Assembly (NCBI GenBank): GCA_042138015.1 | Contig: JBHIVA010000091.1 | Location: 1 to 7,191 of the forward strand | Source: TH1177 sp042138015 | Lineage (GTDB): Archaea; Thermoproteota; Nitrososphaeria; Nitrososphaerales; Nitrososphaeraceae | Reading direction: 5' to 3' | DNA length: 7,191 bases | Part shown: piece after piece, positions 1 to 7,116 of the stretch | How positions within the stretch are numbered: the stretch's first letter is position 1 | Layout: every line of letters begins with the position of its first letter | The notes under the pieces: generated by a model | Told to the model about the DNA's origin: nothing | The model's database searches: none | What the model saw: only the letters and a program-made list of their open reading frames with translations | Position numbers and translations under genes: made by a program

Positions 1-1
1 A

Positions 2-238
2 ATAAAAAAATTAAAAAATAGATGGGGTAGTATAACAAAAAATAAGAAAGTAGTTTTAAGTGTAAATTTAGTAAAAGCTCCTCAAGATATTATTGATTAT
101 ATAATTAAACATGAGTTATGCCATTTTAAGATACAAGGACATTCTCATCATTTTTGGAGATTTTTGAAACAGTTTGTTCCAGATTATCAAAAGAAAATAA
201 ATTGGTTGGATAGAAATAGTAAGGTTTTACTATCTTGA
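2..238 (+). CDS. YgjP/DUF45-family zinc metallopeptidase, 3' end (partial)
   Basis: The gene enters from outside the window and only its last 78 residues are present, read from base 2 to a TGA at 236-238. The sequence shows RWGS, then an IIDYIIKHELCHF stretch, then GHSHHFWRF, and a closing VPDYQKKINWLDR. These match in order the C-terminal half of the YgjP-like (DUF45/WLM-type) metallopeptidase domain: RWGS is a family signature, HELCH is the HExxH zinc and catalytic motif, and the His-rich GHSHHFW supplies the third ligand. Such proteins are predicted soluble zinc peptidases; the substrate is unknown, and some family members sit beside type I restriction systems or DNA-repair genes. The stop overlaps the TTG start of the next gene (TTGA), so the two are probably translated together. 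The family call is firm; the cellular role is not known. Confidence 0.88.
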   Translation: MKKLKNRWGSITKNKKVVLSVNLVKAPQDIIDYIIKHELCHFKIQGHSHHFWRFLKQFVPDYQKKINWLDRNSKVLLS

Positions 239-2349
239 ACAATCCTTTTATCTTTTATTTGGTTATTTTCCTTACTATCACATTTATTTTCTATTTAACA
301 GTAAACAATTTATTTTTTGATAATACTTTCAACATTTACGCCGAAAAATTTTTTGGAAATGTTTCCAATAATAGAATAGACTATCCTTTTCAACTTGAAT
401 ATCCTGATGGTTGGAAACCCGTAGGGCATAATCTTGGTGTTACATTTTATTCCAACGAAACATCAGAATCATGGTCTCCAAGTTATACCTATCCTGATCG
501 TTTCGATGTCTCCTATTTCAAAAAAGGGGAAACCACAATAAAGGAATCAATCACGAATAACCTTGCAGCATTTCAAGCAGTAAGAGATAATAAAGATAAA
601 CCACTTATTATGCGTATAAATGAAACCCAAGTAAATCCTAATTTTAAATTGCTAATGGGTGTTGCTTTCCAATTCATAGATCCAGAGTTTAATTTTCCAA
701 TTTATTCATTGGGTCTATATTCAATTCTTGATAATTCTGATATTGTTGTATTTAACTATTACTCAATAACAAAAGAATTCACCAAGTACTCTGAGTTTCT
801 TGAATTTGTTGGATCTTATAAATCAAAAAAAGCATTTAAAGACAAGGTCATACATGGGTTTAAAGTTTCTAACAATCCATATGGATTTGCAATTAATACT
901 GCTACGAATACATTATACATAGCAAATAGTGAAGATAACTCTGTTTCAGTGATTGATGGTAATGGAAATCAAGAAATAAAGGTATTGGATGTAGGAAAAT
1001 ATCCCTTTGAAATTGCAATCGATGAAGTAGCAAACAAGATATATGTACTAAATTATAATGGTAGTAGCATTTCCGTAATTGATGGCAAAGATAACAGCAT
1101 TGAAAATACAATAAATGTTAGTAGTTATCCAACTGATATAGCAGTAAATGAGAATTTGAACCAAATTTATGTTGCTCATTCGCAAATAAATAACATTACT
1201 ATTATTAATAGTCAGAATGGAGACAAAAAAGAACTTTCTATTGGTCCTGTCACTGATGATTCGGGAATAGGTATATCGGTAGATGAATTAGAGAATAAAA
1301 TTTATGTTACTAATCCTGCAGAAGACAGAATAGATATAATAGATCCAACTAATCTAACAAATATAGTAAGTTTACCTCCAGATTTTAGAGAACCTACTGA
1401 TATTATAGTTGATCCTATTTTGAAAAAAGCCTATGTTGTAGATTTTATATATAGAGATCTATTAGCAATAGATATTTCTGATAATAAAACAATATATAAA
1501 ATACCAACATATGCTAATGCAAATCTGACACCTATGGATGTTGAATTTAATCCAGTAAATCATAAAATATATGTTTCAAATACAGAATCTGATACTTTAA
1601 CAGAGTTAAATCCATTTGATTTTAGTGTTACCAACAGTTTAGAAACTGATCATTTTCCAATTGATGTTGAGGTAAACTGGAAAAATAATATTATATACAT
1701 TACCAATCAGAAATCTAAAACAATTTCAATGATAGATGGAGAACATTTTCATAACTTAATCGGTATAAAAGTTAACATTCATCCATCCAACGGAGGAGAG
1801 TTTGTGTGTGGTACAAAAAAAATAGAAATACAAACATTTGAAACTATAAAATATAACAGTGAGTGTATAATTACTCCAAATAATGAATTCACTTTTAGTC
1901 AAATAAATTTTCGATCTCAAACACAAAATGAAACTTTATTATCGAAAGGAAAATCATTTGATATAGCGTCAATACTCCCAATCAAAGCTACTAATAAATT
2001 AAATCTAACTGAACATGGAACATATGATATATACTTCAACGAAACAAGATTTCCTTTAGAATATTTCTTACCTATTTATGCTGCAATAATTGCTTTCTTT
2101 TTACCTGGAATAATCCGATATGTATCTAATTATTTTAGGAAAATAAAATTCAAAGAAAAAATACGTAACTACAAGATAAATGAGATCTTAGGATCCAAAG
2201 ATAATAGGGAACAGTATCTGAGAAATATAAACGAAATAAGAAAAAAAGTTAGAAATGATTTCTATAACGGAAAAATTAATGATAATGAATATAAGATCTT
2301 ATTAGATGACCTATCATCTTTGGAAAAAGATAGTGAACATATAAAATAA
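235..2349 (+). CDS. Membrane-anchored surface protein: PsbP-like domain plus seven-blade YVTN beta-propeller
   Basis: This 704-residue protein is predicted to be exported. The start is TTG; in-frame TAG and TAA codons lie just upstream and no earlier start exists, and this start keeps the whole N-terminal hydrophobic segment (about 5-23), a signal peptide or signal anchor. Residues about 48-196 (YPFQLEYPDGWK, then a Phe/Tyr-rich beta region) resemble a PsbP/LpqN-like domain. Seven repeats of about 42 residues follow, beginning near 214, 256, 298, 342, 386, 432 and 474, each of the form (Y)P-x-D/G-I-A-V-(x9)-IYV-x-N-(x6)-I-x-V-I-D-G, as in YVTN-family propellers. A beta-rich region (508-602) has two Cys (525, 544) that could pair. 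A membrane helix (about 607-629) is followed by a basic, helical tail (634-704), which fits an outside propeller and an inside C-terminus. Several N-x-S/T sites lie in the outer part. Such proteins are common on thaumarchaeal surfaces; a role in binding or adhesion is inferred. Confidence 0.85.
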   Translation: MNNPFIFYLVIFLTITFIFYLTVNNLFFDNTFNIYAEKFFGNVSNNRIDYPFQLEYPDGWKPVGHNLGVTFYSNETSESWSPSYTYPDRFDVSYFKKGETTIKESITNNLAAFQAVRDNKDKPLIMRINETQVNPNFKLLMGVAFQFIDPEFNFPIYSLGLYSILDNSDIVVFNYYSITKEFTKYSEFLEFVGSYKSKKAFKDKVIHGFKVSNNPYGFAINTATNTLYIANSEDNSVSVIDGNGNQEIKVLDVGKYPFEIAIDEVANKIYVLNYNGSSISVIDGKDNSIENTINVSSYPTDIAVNENLNQIYVAHSQINNITIINSQNGDKKELSIGPVTDDSGIGISVDELENKIYVTNPAEDRIDIIDPTNLTNIVSLPPDFREPTDIIVDPILKKAYVVDFIYRDLLAIDISDNKTIYKIPTYANANLTPMDVEFNPVNHKIYVSNTESDTLTELNPFDFSVTNSLETDHFPIDVEVNWKNNIIYITNQKSKTISMIDGEHFHNLIGIKVNIHPSNGGEFVCGTKKIEIQTFETIKYNSECIITPNNEFTFSQINFRSQTQNETLLSKGKSFDIASILPIKATNKLNLTEHGTYDIYFNETRFPLEYFLPIYAAIIAFFLPGIIRYVSNYFRKIKFKEKIRNYKINEILGSKDNREQYLRNINEIRKKVRNDFYNGKINDNEYKILLDDLSSLEKDSEHIK

Positions 2350-2356
2350 TTTTTTT
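2350..2356 (+). terminator. Poly-T terminator after the YVTN gene
   Basis: Seven consecutive T residues begin at the base after the TAA stop codon. Archaeal RNA polymerase terminates at T-rich runs in the non-template strand without needing a hairpin, and none is evident here. The run sits in the 58-bp gap between two convergent genes, where a terminator is expected. No comparably strong T-run is seen on the minus strand for the opposing gene. Confidence 0.5.
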
Positions 2357-2407
2357 GCGTTGTATGTAATTATTAACATCGTATTTGTATTATTAGCCTA
2401 TAATTAG

Positions 2408-2814
2408 TTAATTTATAAACTTCATCAAAATTGCTTTATCTACATCAAAAAATTTTAATTTACCAGGATATGGAATTGGTTCTTTTATTCTCTTTGCATT
2501 TCGAACCAAGAAACCATACCTATATCCTTCAAGAAATCTTGTAGTTATCGAAAAATGTTTATTTTTATCCTTATTGAATTGTTGTTCTTTGTTGTATAGT
2601 TTAACATTATAGAGATACGCAGAACCTACTATTGATCCGGTTGCTAAACTATTATGATCAATATCAAGTCTCTCACAAGCGTCTGTATCTATAGTCTTTG
2701 AAGCATGAATTAGAAATTCACCCTAAATGATGTGTTCCATTTTCTGAACTCTATTGTCTTTTCACCATTAGCCAAAAGATATGCAAATGGTTGCTTCAAG
2801 GATAAACATTTCAT
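2408..2814 (-). pseudogene. ASCH-domain protein, interrupted by a one-base frameshift
   Basis: The reading starts at an ATG (2814-2812) with MKCLSLKQPFAYLLANGEK followed by TIEFRKW, the typical ASCH opening with the GxKxxExR signature (G17, K19, E22, R24). After R31 the frame meets GTG AAT TTC TAA and would stop after 34 residues. One base later, from 2719 down to the TAA at 2410-2408, the other frame continues without a break as EFLIHASKTIDTDACERL, then YGFLVRNAKRIKEPIPYPG and KLKFFDV, all typical of ASCH. One extra C in the CCC run at 2721-2723 would restore RGEFLIHAS and a 135-residue protein, a normal length. ASCH is a PUA-related fold that binds nucleic acid or nucleosides; characterised members include ribonucleases and an acetylcytidine amidohydrolase. 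It lies 53 bp behind the primase gene on the same strand. A sequencing error in the C-run is as likely as true inactivation. Confidence 0.85.
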
Positions 2815-2867
2815 ATCTTGGATCTGAAATCTATGAACTTAATATTTAATAATTAATATTTTATATT

Positions 2868-3986
2868 CTATCTTGTTAATTTAAAATATAATTGTGTATC
2901 TTTTTTCTTTAAAGTTTCTAATTTCATGGGTGGTATCCCTTCACTTAATGCAGTATTCAAGGCATTCTTTACAAACCTACAAGAATTAAAATCAAGTTGT
3001 CTCTCTGCATTACATTCTCCTAACCATTTGTTCAATATTTCAAATGATTCTGAATAAGATAACTTTTTAATAACTATAAGATACGGAGCAAGAATTAGAT
3101 TTGTAGCATTCTTTCTAAATTCAAAGATTGGCAAATTTAGTAGCTTCTCTATCCACCAAATAGAATTATTTCCACTAATATTATACATACTATATTTTCT
3201 ATTATATGCTGGTCTTTTTGCAAACTTTTGTTCACTCTTCCATTTTTTTATTTTTTCATTAATAAGATATCTCCTGAAATCAAATAAAAGATGTTTTATT
3301 GATGGTCTTTTCTTATCCCATTCCTGTATTATTTTGACTTCAGAATAGTTTATGTAATCCTCATTTGAGAAATATTTTGAATTGAATGAAAATGGAATTC
3401 TCAAAAGACAGGATTTAAATGATGGGTTATTTAATTTATCTGCTTTACGATTTGAAAAATAGTCTTTAGCAAATCTAATAAAATCAATGGATGGTTTAAT
3501 AGTTAGATCTGTAAAATCCTTGATTTCTTCTAATACAAAAGAATCGATCGGTTGATAGATATGATATCCTCCCCCAGTAAATAAAACGGTAGGATGACCA
3601 TCTAATTTGATTTTGAGGTTTTTCAACGTTCTGGAAAATGCTATATCAAAACCTCTTTCTGTATCAAAATTATTTCTATCAACATCAATAAAAATAAAAT
3701 CTGGTGGATATCTCTGTATACCTTTGTAAGCAGTAAAAGATGGAAATGCGTTAATTCTGCAATCTATAAATTGACTTTCATAAAAATATTGCAAAGCTTC
3801 TTCTTCTGATAAAACTTCTATTTGACATCCTAATTTCTTAGTCATTATTTTTCTTGGAAATATTAACTTGTCTTGTTTGAAGTGATTCAGGATAAAAGCA
3901 AATCCGTTTTCGAAGTCTTTACTTGATGTCTGTAAATTTTTTGATGGAGATATTGCTTTTTCTGTTTCAATTTTTTGTTGTTTCAT
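2868..3986 (-). CDS. Archaeo-eukaryotic primase (AEP) with PriX-like C-terminal domain
   Basis: This 372-residue protein is predicted to make primers, or to act as a primase-polymerase, for DNA replication. The catalytic part spans about 25-245. Motif I is FIFIDVDR with metal-binding D101 and D103. Motif II is TGGGYHIYQP with H142, as in the S/T-G-x-G-x-H nucleotide-binding motif. CLLRIPFSFNSK (193-204) matches the R-x-P-x-S-x-N/H-x-K segment just after motif III, and D183, 13 residues before R196, is the likely third acidic residue. Residues about 270-370 (WIEKLLNLP, LILAPYLIVIKKLSY, ILNKWLGEC, GIPPMKLETLK) resemble the PriX-type non-catalytic primase subunit or primase C-terminal domain; this call is from memory of the family. 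Only 8 bp separate it from the helicase stop. A GGAGG at 4003-4007, inside the helicase 3' end, is the nearest good ribosome site but lies 16 nt from the ATG. It differs from the usual chromosomal PriS, so an element-borne primase is likely. Confidence 0.82.
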   Translation of the reverse strand: MKQQKIETEKAISPSKNLQTSSKDFENGFAFILNHFKQDKLIFPRKIMTKKLGCQIEVLSEEEALQYFYESQFIDCRINAFPSFTAYKGIQRYPPDFIFIDVDRNNFDTERGFDIAFSRTLKNLKIKLDGHPTVLFTGGGYHIYQPIDSFVLEEIKDFTDLTIKPSIDFIRFAKDYFSNRKADKLNNPSFKSCLLRIPFSFNSKYFSNEDYINYSEVKIIQEWDKKRPSIKHLLFDFRRYLINEKIKKWKSEQKFAKRPAYNRKYSMYNISGNNSIWWIEKLLNLPIFEFRKNATNLILAPYLIVIKKLSYSESFEILNKWLGECNAERQLDFNSCRFVKNALNTALSEGIPPMKLETLKKKDTQLYFKLTR

Positions 3987-3994
3987 CTTCCTTG

Positions 3995-6520
3995 CTAATT
4001 TCCCTCCGATCCTCCTTTCAATATTTCAAATTGTTGTTTAGTTATTTTATTTATAGGAAGTTTCGGATTTTTACCCATTCTAAATCCATATTCATCAACA
4101 ATTTCTTTGTTCGATTCTGACCTGTCTGATCTATATGACTGTTCTAAAGTGTTATTTTCTTGGAATGAATTACTGTCTTTTTTTTCATCTGTGTTGATAG
4201 ATCGATGTTCATATCTATCAGATTCCTGATATCGGATCTTTATTTCGCTATGTTTATTTTTGTATATGTTAACACTCTTGTTTCCCTGATTTTTATAATC
4301 GATATATATTAGTACTTTCGGTTTATTACCGATTATTCTTATATTTGGTCTTTCTTCTAACATATCAATTATATTTTTCAGATTTTTGTTATTTTCCAAT
4401 TTCCATTTTCCTTTTAGATATTTCTCAATTTGTTGATCTTTTTCGCATGCTTTTTTACACAGATCAGGAATTGTATACCCTTTCTTCTCTTCTCTAAGAA
4501 TATTATTAAATTTCTCTAAAATAATATTTCGTGGATCCGATACTACCTTTACCACTTCTCCATACTGTTCAAATATTAAACAAAGATCTTTCATTACATT
4601 GGTAGCAATCCCATCGTCTACTACTGGCGAAATGTTAAGTTTGGCTTGCGCTTCTGCTATTCTTAGAATAAATTCGAAACTTCTATTGGATGCTACATTT
4701 TTTAATTTTGCATCTATCCAGAATTGGTTCAAACGTTCTTCAGCATTGCCAGTCCATTTAGGTTCTATCGTTTTAGCATATTCTATATATTTTCTGATAA
4801 AATTATAATTATGCGGTTTTCTCTTCTTTAACACTGTTTTCTGCTCAGCATATGCTTGAACTTCCTCTTTCGTTTCAAAATCACGAAATTGATAGATCTG
4901 GTCGAATCTATCAAGCAAGTTTTGTTTTATCGGAATTTCAGAATTAGAGATTGTTATTTTTGATTCCCATTTTGTTCTCATTGGATTAGTAGTAGCTATA
5001 ATTGTAGTAGCAGCATCTATTTCAAAATGTCTTCCATATTTTTCCAAGGTGCAATATCCTTCTTCTGACAAATCATCAAAGTACTTTTGATCTTCATACG
5101 GCATACTGCCAATTTCATTTATAACTACATGTGAATTCTTTGCCAATACCAACACCCCATATGAGATCGAAAGAATATCATTATCTTTTTCTACTATACC
5201 AATCAATGATTTCCCATTAACTCCTGAAGCTGTAACATATTTTGAATTAGAATTGATTCTTGTAGATTCTTTCCCTAAAAGAGATTTAGCAGTGCCAGGA
5301 TCACCTACTAACAAAGTATGGATTCTTCCTCTCCTGCCATTGTCTATATTATTATTTTTATTTCCCCCTACTATAGAACGTAAAATTCCACTCTTCTTTT
5401 CATTATGTTCTATCACATTAGGAGCAAACAATGAATCTATCCTTTGATCAAAAGTCTTGGGATTAATAGTTTGGGCACATCTTTTACAGTTATTGACTAA
5501 TTCACTCTCTTTTTTGTATGTCTCTTGGCAAATATTTTTCCACCTATAAAAATTTCTGATATCTTTGTCAGTGATTTGGATTTTTTCTTTATTCTTATTA
5601 AATATATGACTGCTATGCAATATATTGACCAATTTCTTAGTTCTTGAAGATTGTTCGATTTTCTGGGTTTTGATGTCTCCATTTATCTCTACCTTTTCTC
5701 CAGATGATATGTTATCGATAGCCTTGCCATATAGTACTACAATCAGACGATCGTATTGTTCCTCAATATTTTCTGTATCATCTAATTGTACAAATCTTGC
5801 ATTTTCATATTCATATTTTATCAAAAGATTTCCAATTTTACACATATAACAGGTTGGTGCTAAACCATTAGTGCAATCCAAATGTGGAGGTGGCAAGGTC
5901 AGAGGTAAATTTTGAAATGATAATGAATTTTGATTGCTACATCCTGTTGAATTACATCTCCATTCTATCTTTGTTATAACTCTGATGATATTTGACATTC
6001 CTGTTATTCTTCCAGTTACTACTGCTGGTCCTTCAACTGCTCTAATTGCATCTCTAACAAAAAAAATCGAATTGTTGTTTAATTTAATATTTCGATCATA
6101 TATATTACTGCTTTGAATATCTGTATTTTCATCTATATTTTTAATTTTTTCTTTTAGTAAAGGAGTATTAATATTATTTTTATGGTCATATATATCAGAT
6201 GTATCAGATAGATTTTCATTACTTATTCCAAATATGCTTTCATGTTCATCATCAAAATTGTCTTTTAACATTATAATATGGTGTTTAGATATTTTTTTCT
6301 CTTTAGCTCTTTTTTCAAAATCATTCAGGAATTTTTGCCATGGAATAATTATTCCAACAATGATTTTTGAATTATTATATATTTCATTGAATTCTACTAT
6401 TAATTCATTAGATATTGTATTTTTGATTATTCTCTTAAGAATCTGTTCATTTAGGAGTATACGGTTAATTTTTATATTTATATAGTCGTTAGATAAATTA
6501 ATTAAGTTATTCAAAGTCAT
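3995..6520 (-). CDS. MCM-like replicative DNA helicase with atypical Walker B
   Basis: This 841-residue protein is a hexameric MCM-type AAA+ helicase by its motifs. Residues 1-150 are not recognised and include a polar linker (about 85-150). An OB-fold region (about 158-300) carries paired cysteines (C189/C194 and C224/C227) at the position of the MCM zinc finger; a further pair, C345/C348, lies just before the ATPase. The AAA+ core shows Walker A GDPGTAKS (406-413), Walker B region HVVINEIGSM with N468-E469, the pre-sensor-1 hairpin with K494, sensor 1 ATTNP (N512), arginine finger LLDRFD (R538) and sensor 2 SNRSFEFILR (R613). Canonical MCM has D-E-F-D-K-M where this has N-E-I-G-S-M. A winged-helix-like region (about 665-742) precedes a polar tail to 841. 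Most archaeal MCMs are about 600-700 residues, so this one is extended at both ends. It leads the helicase-primase-ASCH group. A divergent, element-borne MCM is more likely than the host replicative copy. Confidence 0.88.
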   Translation of the reverse strand: MTLNNLINLSNDYINIKINRILLNEQILKRIIKNTISNELIVEFNEIYNNSKIIVGIIIPWQKFLNDFEKRAKEKKISKHHIIMLKDNFDDEHESIFGISNENLSDTSDIYDHKNNINTPLLKEKIKNIDENTDIQSSNIYDRNIKLNNNSIFFVRDAIRAVEGPAVVTGRITGMSNIIRVITKIEWRCNSTGCSNQNSLSFQNLPLTLPPPHLDCTNGLAPTCYMCKIGNLLIKYEYENARFVQLDDTENIEEQYDRLIVVLYGKAIDNISSGEKVEINGDIKTQKIEQSSRTKKLVNILHSSHIFNKNKEKIQITDKDIRNFYRWKNICQETYKKESELVNNCKRCAQTINPKTFDQRIDSLFAPNVIEHNEKKSGILRSIVGGNKNNNIDNGRRGRIHTLLVGDPGTAKSLLGKESTRINSNSKYVTASGVNGKSLIGIVEKDNDILSISYGVLVLAKNSHVVINEIGSMPYEDQKYFDDLSEEGYCTLEKYGRHFEIDAATTIIATTNPMRTKWESKITISNSEIPIKQNLLDRFDQIYQFRDFETKEEVQAYAEQKTVLKKRKPHNYNFIRKYIEYAKTIEPKWTGNAEERLNQFWIDAKLKNVASNRSFEFILRIAEAQAKLNISPVVDDGIATNVMKDLCLIFEQYGEVVKVVSDPRNIILEKFNNILREEKKGYTIPDLCKKACEKDQQIEKYLKGKWKLENNKNLKNIIDMLEERPNIRIIGNKPKVLIYIDYKNQGNKSVNIYKNKHSEIKIRYQESDRYEHRSINTDEKKDSNSFQENNTLEQSYRSDRSESNKEIVDEYGFRMGKNPKLPINKITKQQFEILKGGSEGN
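4003..4015 (-). promoter_or_regulatory. Twin GGAGG Shine-Dalgarno-like motifs within the helicase 3' end
   Basis: On the minus strand two GGAGG motifs (4015-4011 and 4007-4003) lie in the last codons of the helicase gene and encode its terminal GGSEG residues. The nearer one ends 16 nt before the primase ATG, longer than the usual 5-10 nt spacing; a purine-rich AAGGAAG abuts the ATG directly. They suggest coupled translation of primase after helicase. Confidence 0.4.
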
Positions 6521-6751
6521 TTTTTAAGTAATATTCTCCACTGAAAATGTTCTGGATTATGTTTTTTGGAAATGTTTTATATAACTTTCTTGATTTATTG
6601 ATAATTTTGTTCCTATTTTCTTTCATGATTTTTTCTGATGGAACAAATTTATTACAAATTTGGACATGGAAATAATCTAACATGCAAGAAATTTTGATTT
6701 CATAGAAAACTTTAATTTTGATTATATCATAACTATATATGATTGTTATAT
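6521..6751 (-). other. Stretch before the helicase without a recognisable gene
   Basis: An 85-codon open frame (6764 down to 6507) crosses this stretch and overlaps the first 14 bases of the helicase gene. Its product (beginning MEVLDITIIYSYD, with a basic segment KENRNKIINKSRKLYK) matches no family I recognise. It has no clear ribosome site, and the best helicase promoter candidate lies within it. It could be a small real gene coupled to the helicase, the tail of the decayed toxin gene, or chance; I do not call it coding. Confidence 0.25.
6576..6584 (-). promoter_or_regulatory. TATA-box-like site upstream of the helicase gene
   Basis: The minus strand reads TTATATAAA, close to the archaeal TATA consensus, 56-64 bp before the helicase ATG. 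Initiation about 25 bp downstream would leave a leader of roughly 30 nt, which would contain a GGAG (6539-6536) 15 nt from the ATG. In DNA this AT-rich such a match can arise by chance. Confidence 0.3.
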
Positions 6752-6987
6752 CTAAAACCTCCATAAATGGTAGTAGGTAGTAATAATTTGAACTGAAAGT
6801 ATTGGATAAAGATCTTCCAAAACTTTTCGATCCTTACTTTCTTTTCACAAATATTTTGAAGATAATTGCATAAACAAATGATAATTGCTCCATAAGTATA
6901 TTTTTTTTTATTTACATTCTTATTAATATTTTTGTCATCTATACACTTTATTAGATTGAATTCTATAATATAGCCATCCTTATTCAT
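6752..6987 (-). pseudogene. Probable decayed VapC (PIN-domain) toxin remnant
   Basis: Six bases after the antitoxin stop an ATG (6987-6985) opens a frame with DGYIIEF at its start and KKYTYGAIII further on, reminiscent of the D-T-x-x-I-I-E opening and the beta-2 region of VapC toxins. The conserved acidic residue expected after the second segment is absent (ICLCNYL instead of an ISxxELx type). The similarity then passes to another frame (6844-6752), which reads KESKDRKVLEDLYPILSVQ, a typical toxin-like helix and strand, before meeting TAG. No C-terminal PIN motifs (the D-x-x-I-A and T-x-N/D-x-x-F segments) follow in any frame. Position and order match a vapBC operon, but the toxin seems frameshifted and truncated. 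The family call is tentative, from weak motif resemblance. Confidence 0.35.
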
Positions 6988-6993
6988 CTGATG

Positions 6994-7113
6994 TCATTTC
7001 CTCTTTTCGTCTATTAATTTTTTGAGGACATCATTAAAGGATTCTGCCGTATTACCCAATGCTTTTAATCTGTAATATGTTTCTTCTGAGATTGATATAT
7101 TTTTATATTTCAT
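6994..7113 (-). CDS. vapB: Short VapB-like (DUF217) ribbon-helix-helix antitoxin
   Basis: An ATG at 7113-7111 opens a 39-residue frame ending in TGA (6996-6994). The product begins MKYKNISISEETYYRLKAL and continues with ESFNDVLKKLIDEK. This is the standard opening of archaeal VapB/DUF217 antitoxins: a beta strand with I-S-I-S, then E-x-x-Y-x-R-L-K-x-L, then the S-F-S/N-D-V-L/I-x-x-L-I helix. These proteins dimerise, bind their own promoter, and neutralise a PIN-domain RNase encoded just downstream. The frame stops at the end of the DNA-binding part; many relatives run to about 60-75 residues with a toxin-binding tail, so it may be a short form or have lost its tail. The frame after it looks like a decayed toxin, which would leave this antitoxin without a partner. 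A TATA-like box and an inverted repeat lie directly upstream. Confidence 0.7.
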   Translation of the reverse strand: MKYKNISISEETYYRLKALGNTAESFNDVLKKLIDEKRK

Positions 7114-7116
7114 CAA

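Noticed and set aside
902..1111. 69-codon minus-strand open frame inside the propeller gene
   Set aside because: It lies opposite the YVTN repeats, and its His/Leu/Tyr-rich product is a mirror of that repeat coding; no start context or family match.
2838..2867. AT-only palindromic stretch between the primase and ASCH genes as an operator or origin
   Set aside because: Built from AATATT and TTAATAATTAA words that are expected in DNA of this composition; it may contain a TATA element for the ASCH gene but nothing specific supports more.
3923..4120. Plus-strand 65-codon open frame across the helicase-primase junction
   Set aside because: Antisense to both genes, Phe/Leu-rich product, no independent signal.
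5253..5447. Plus-strand open frames opposite the helicase (also at 4599-4808, 5625-5849, 5934-6116 and 6234-6485)
   Set aside because: All are antisense to well-supported helicase motifs and encode hydrophobic products of the kind the reverse of AT-rich coding sequence gives.
6507..6764. 85-codon open frame overlapping the helicase start
   Set aside because: No recognisable family, no ribosome site, overlap with the toxin-like remnant in another frame, and a promoter-like TATA inside it; kept only as a described stretch, not as a gene.
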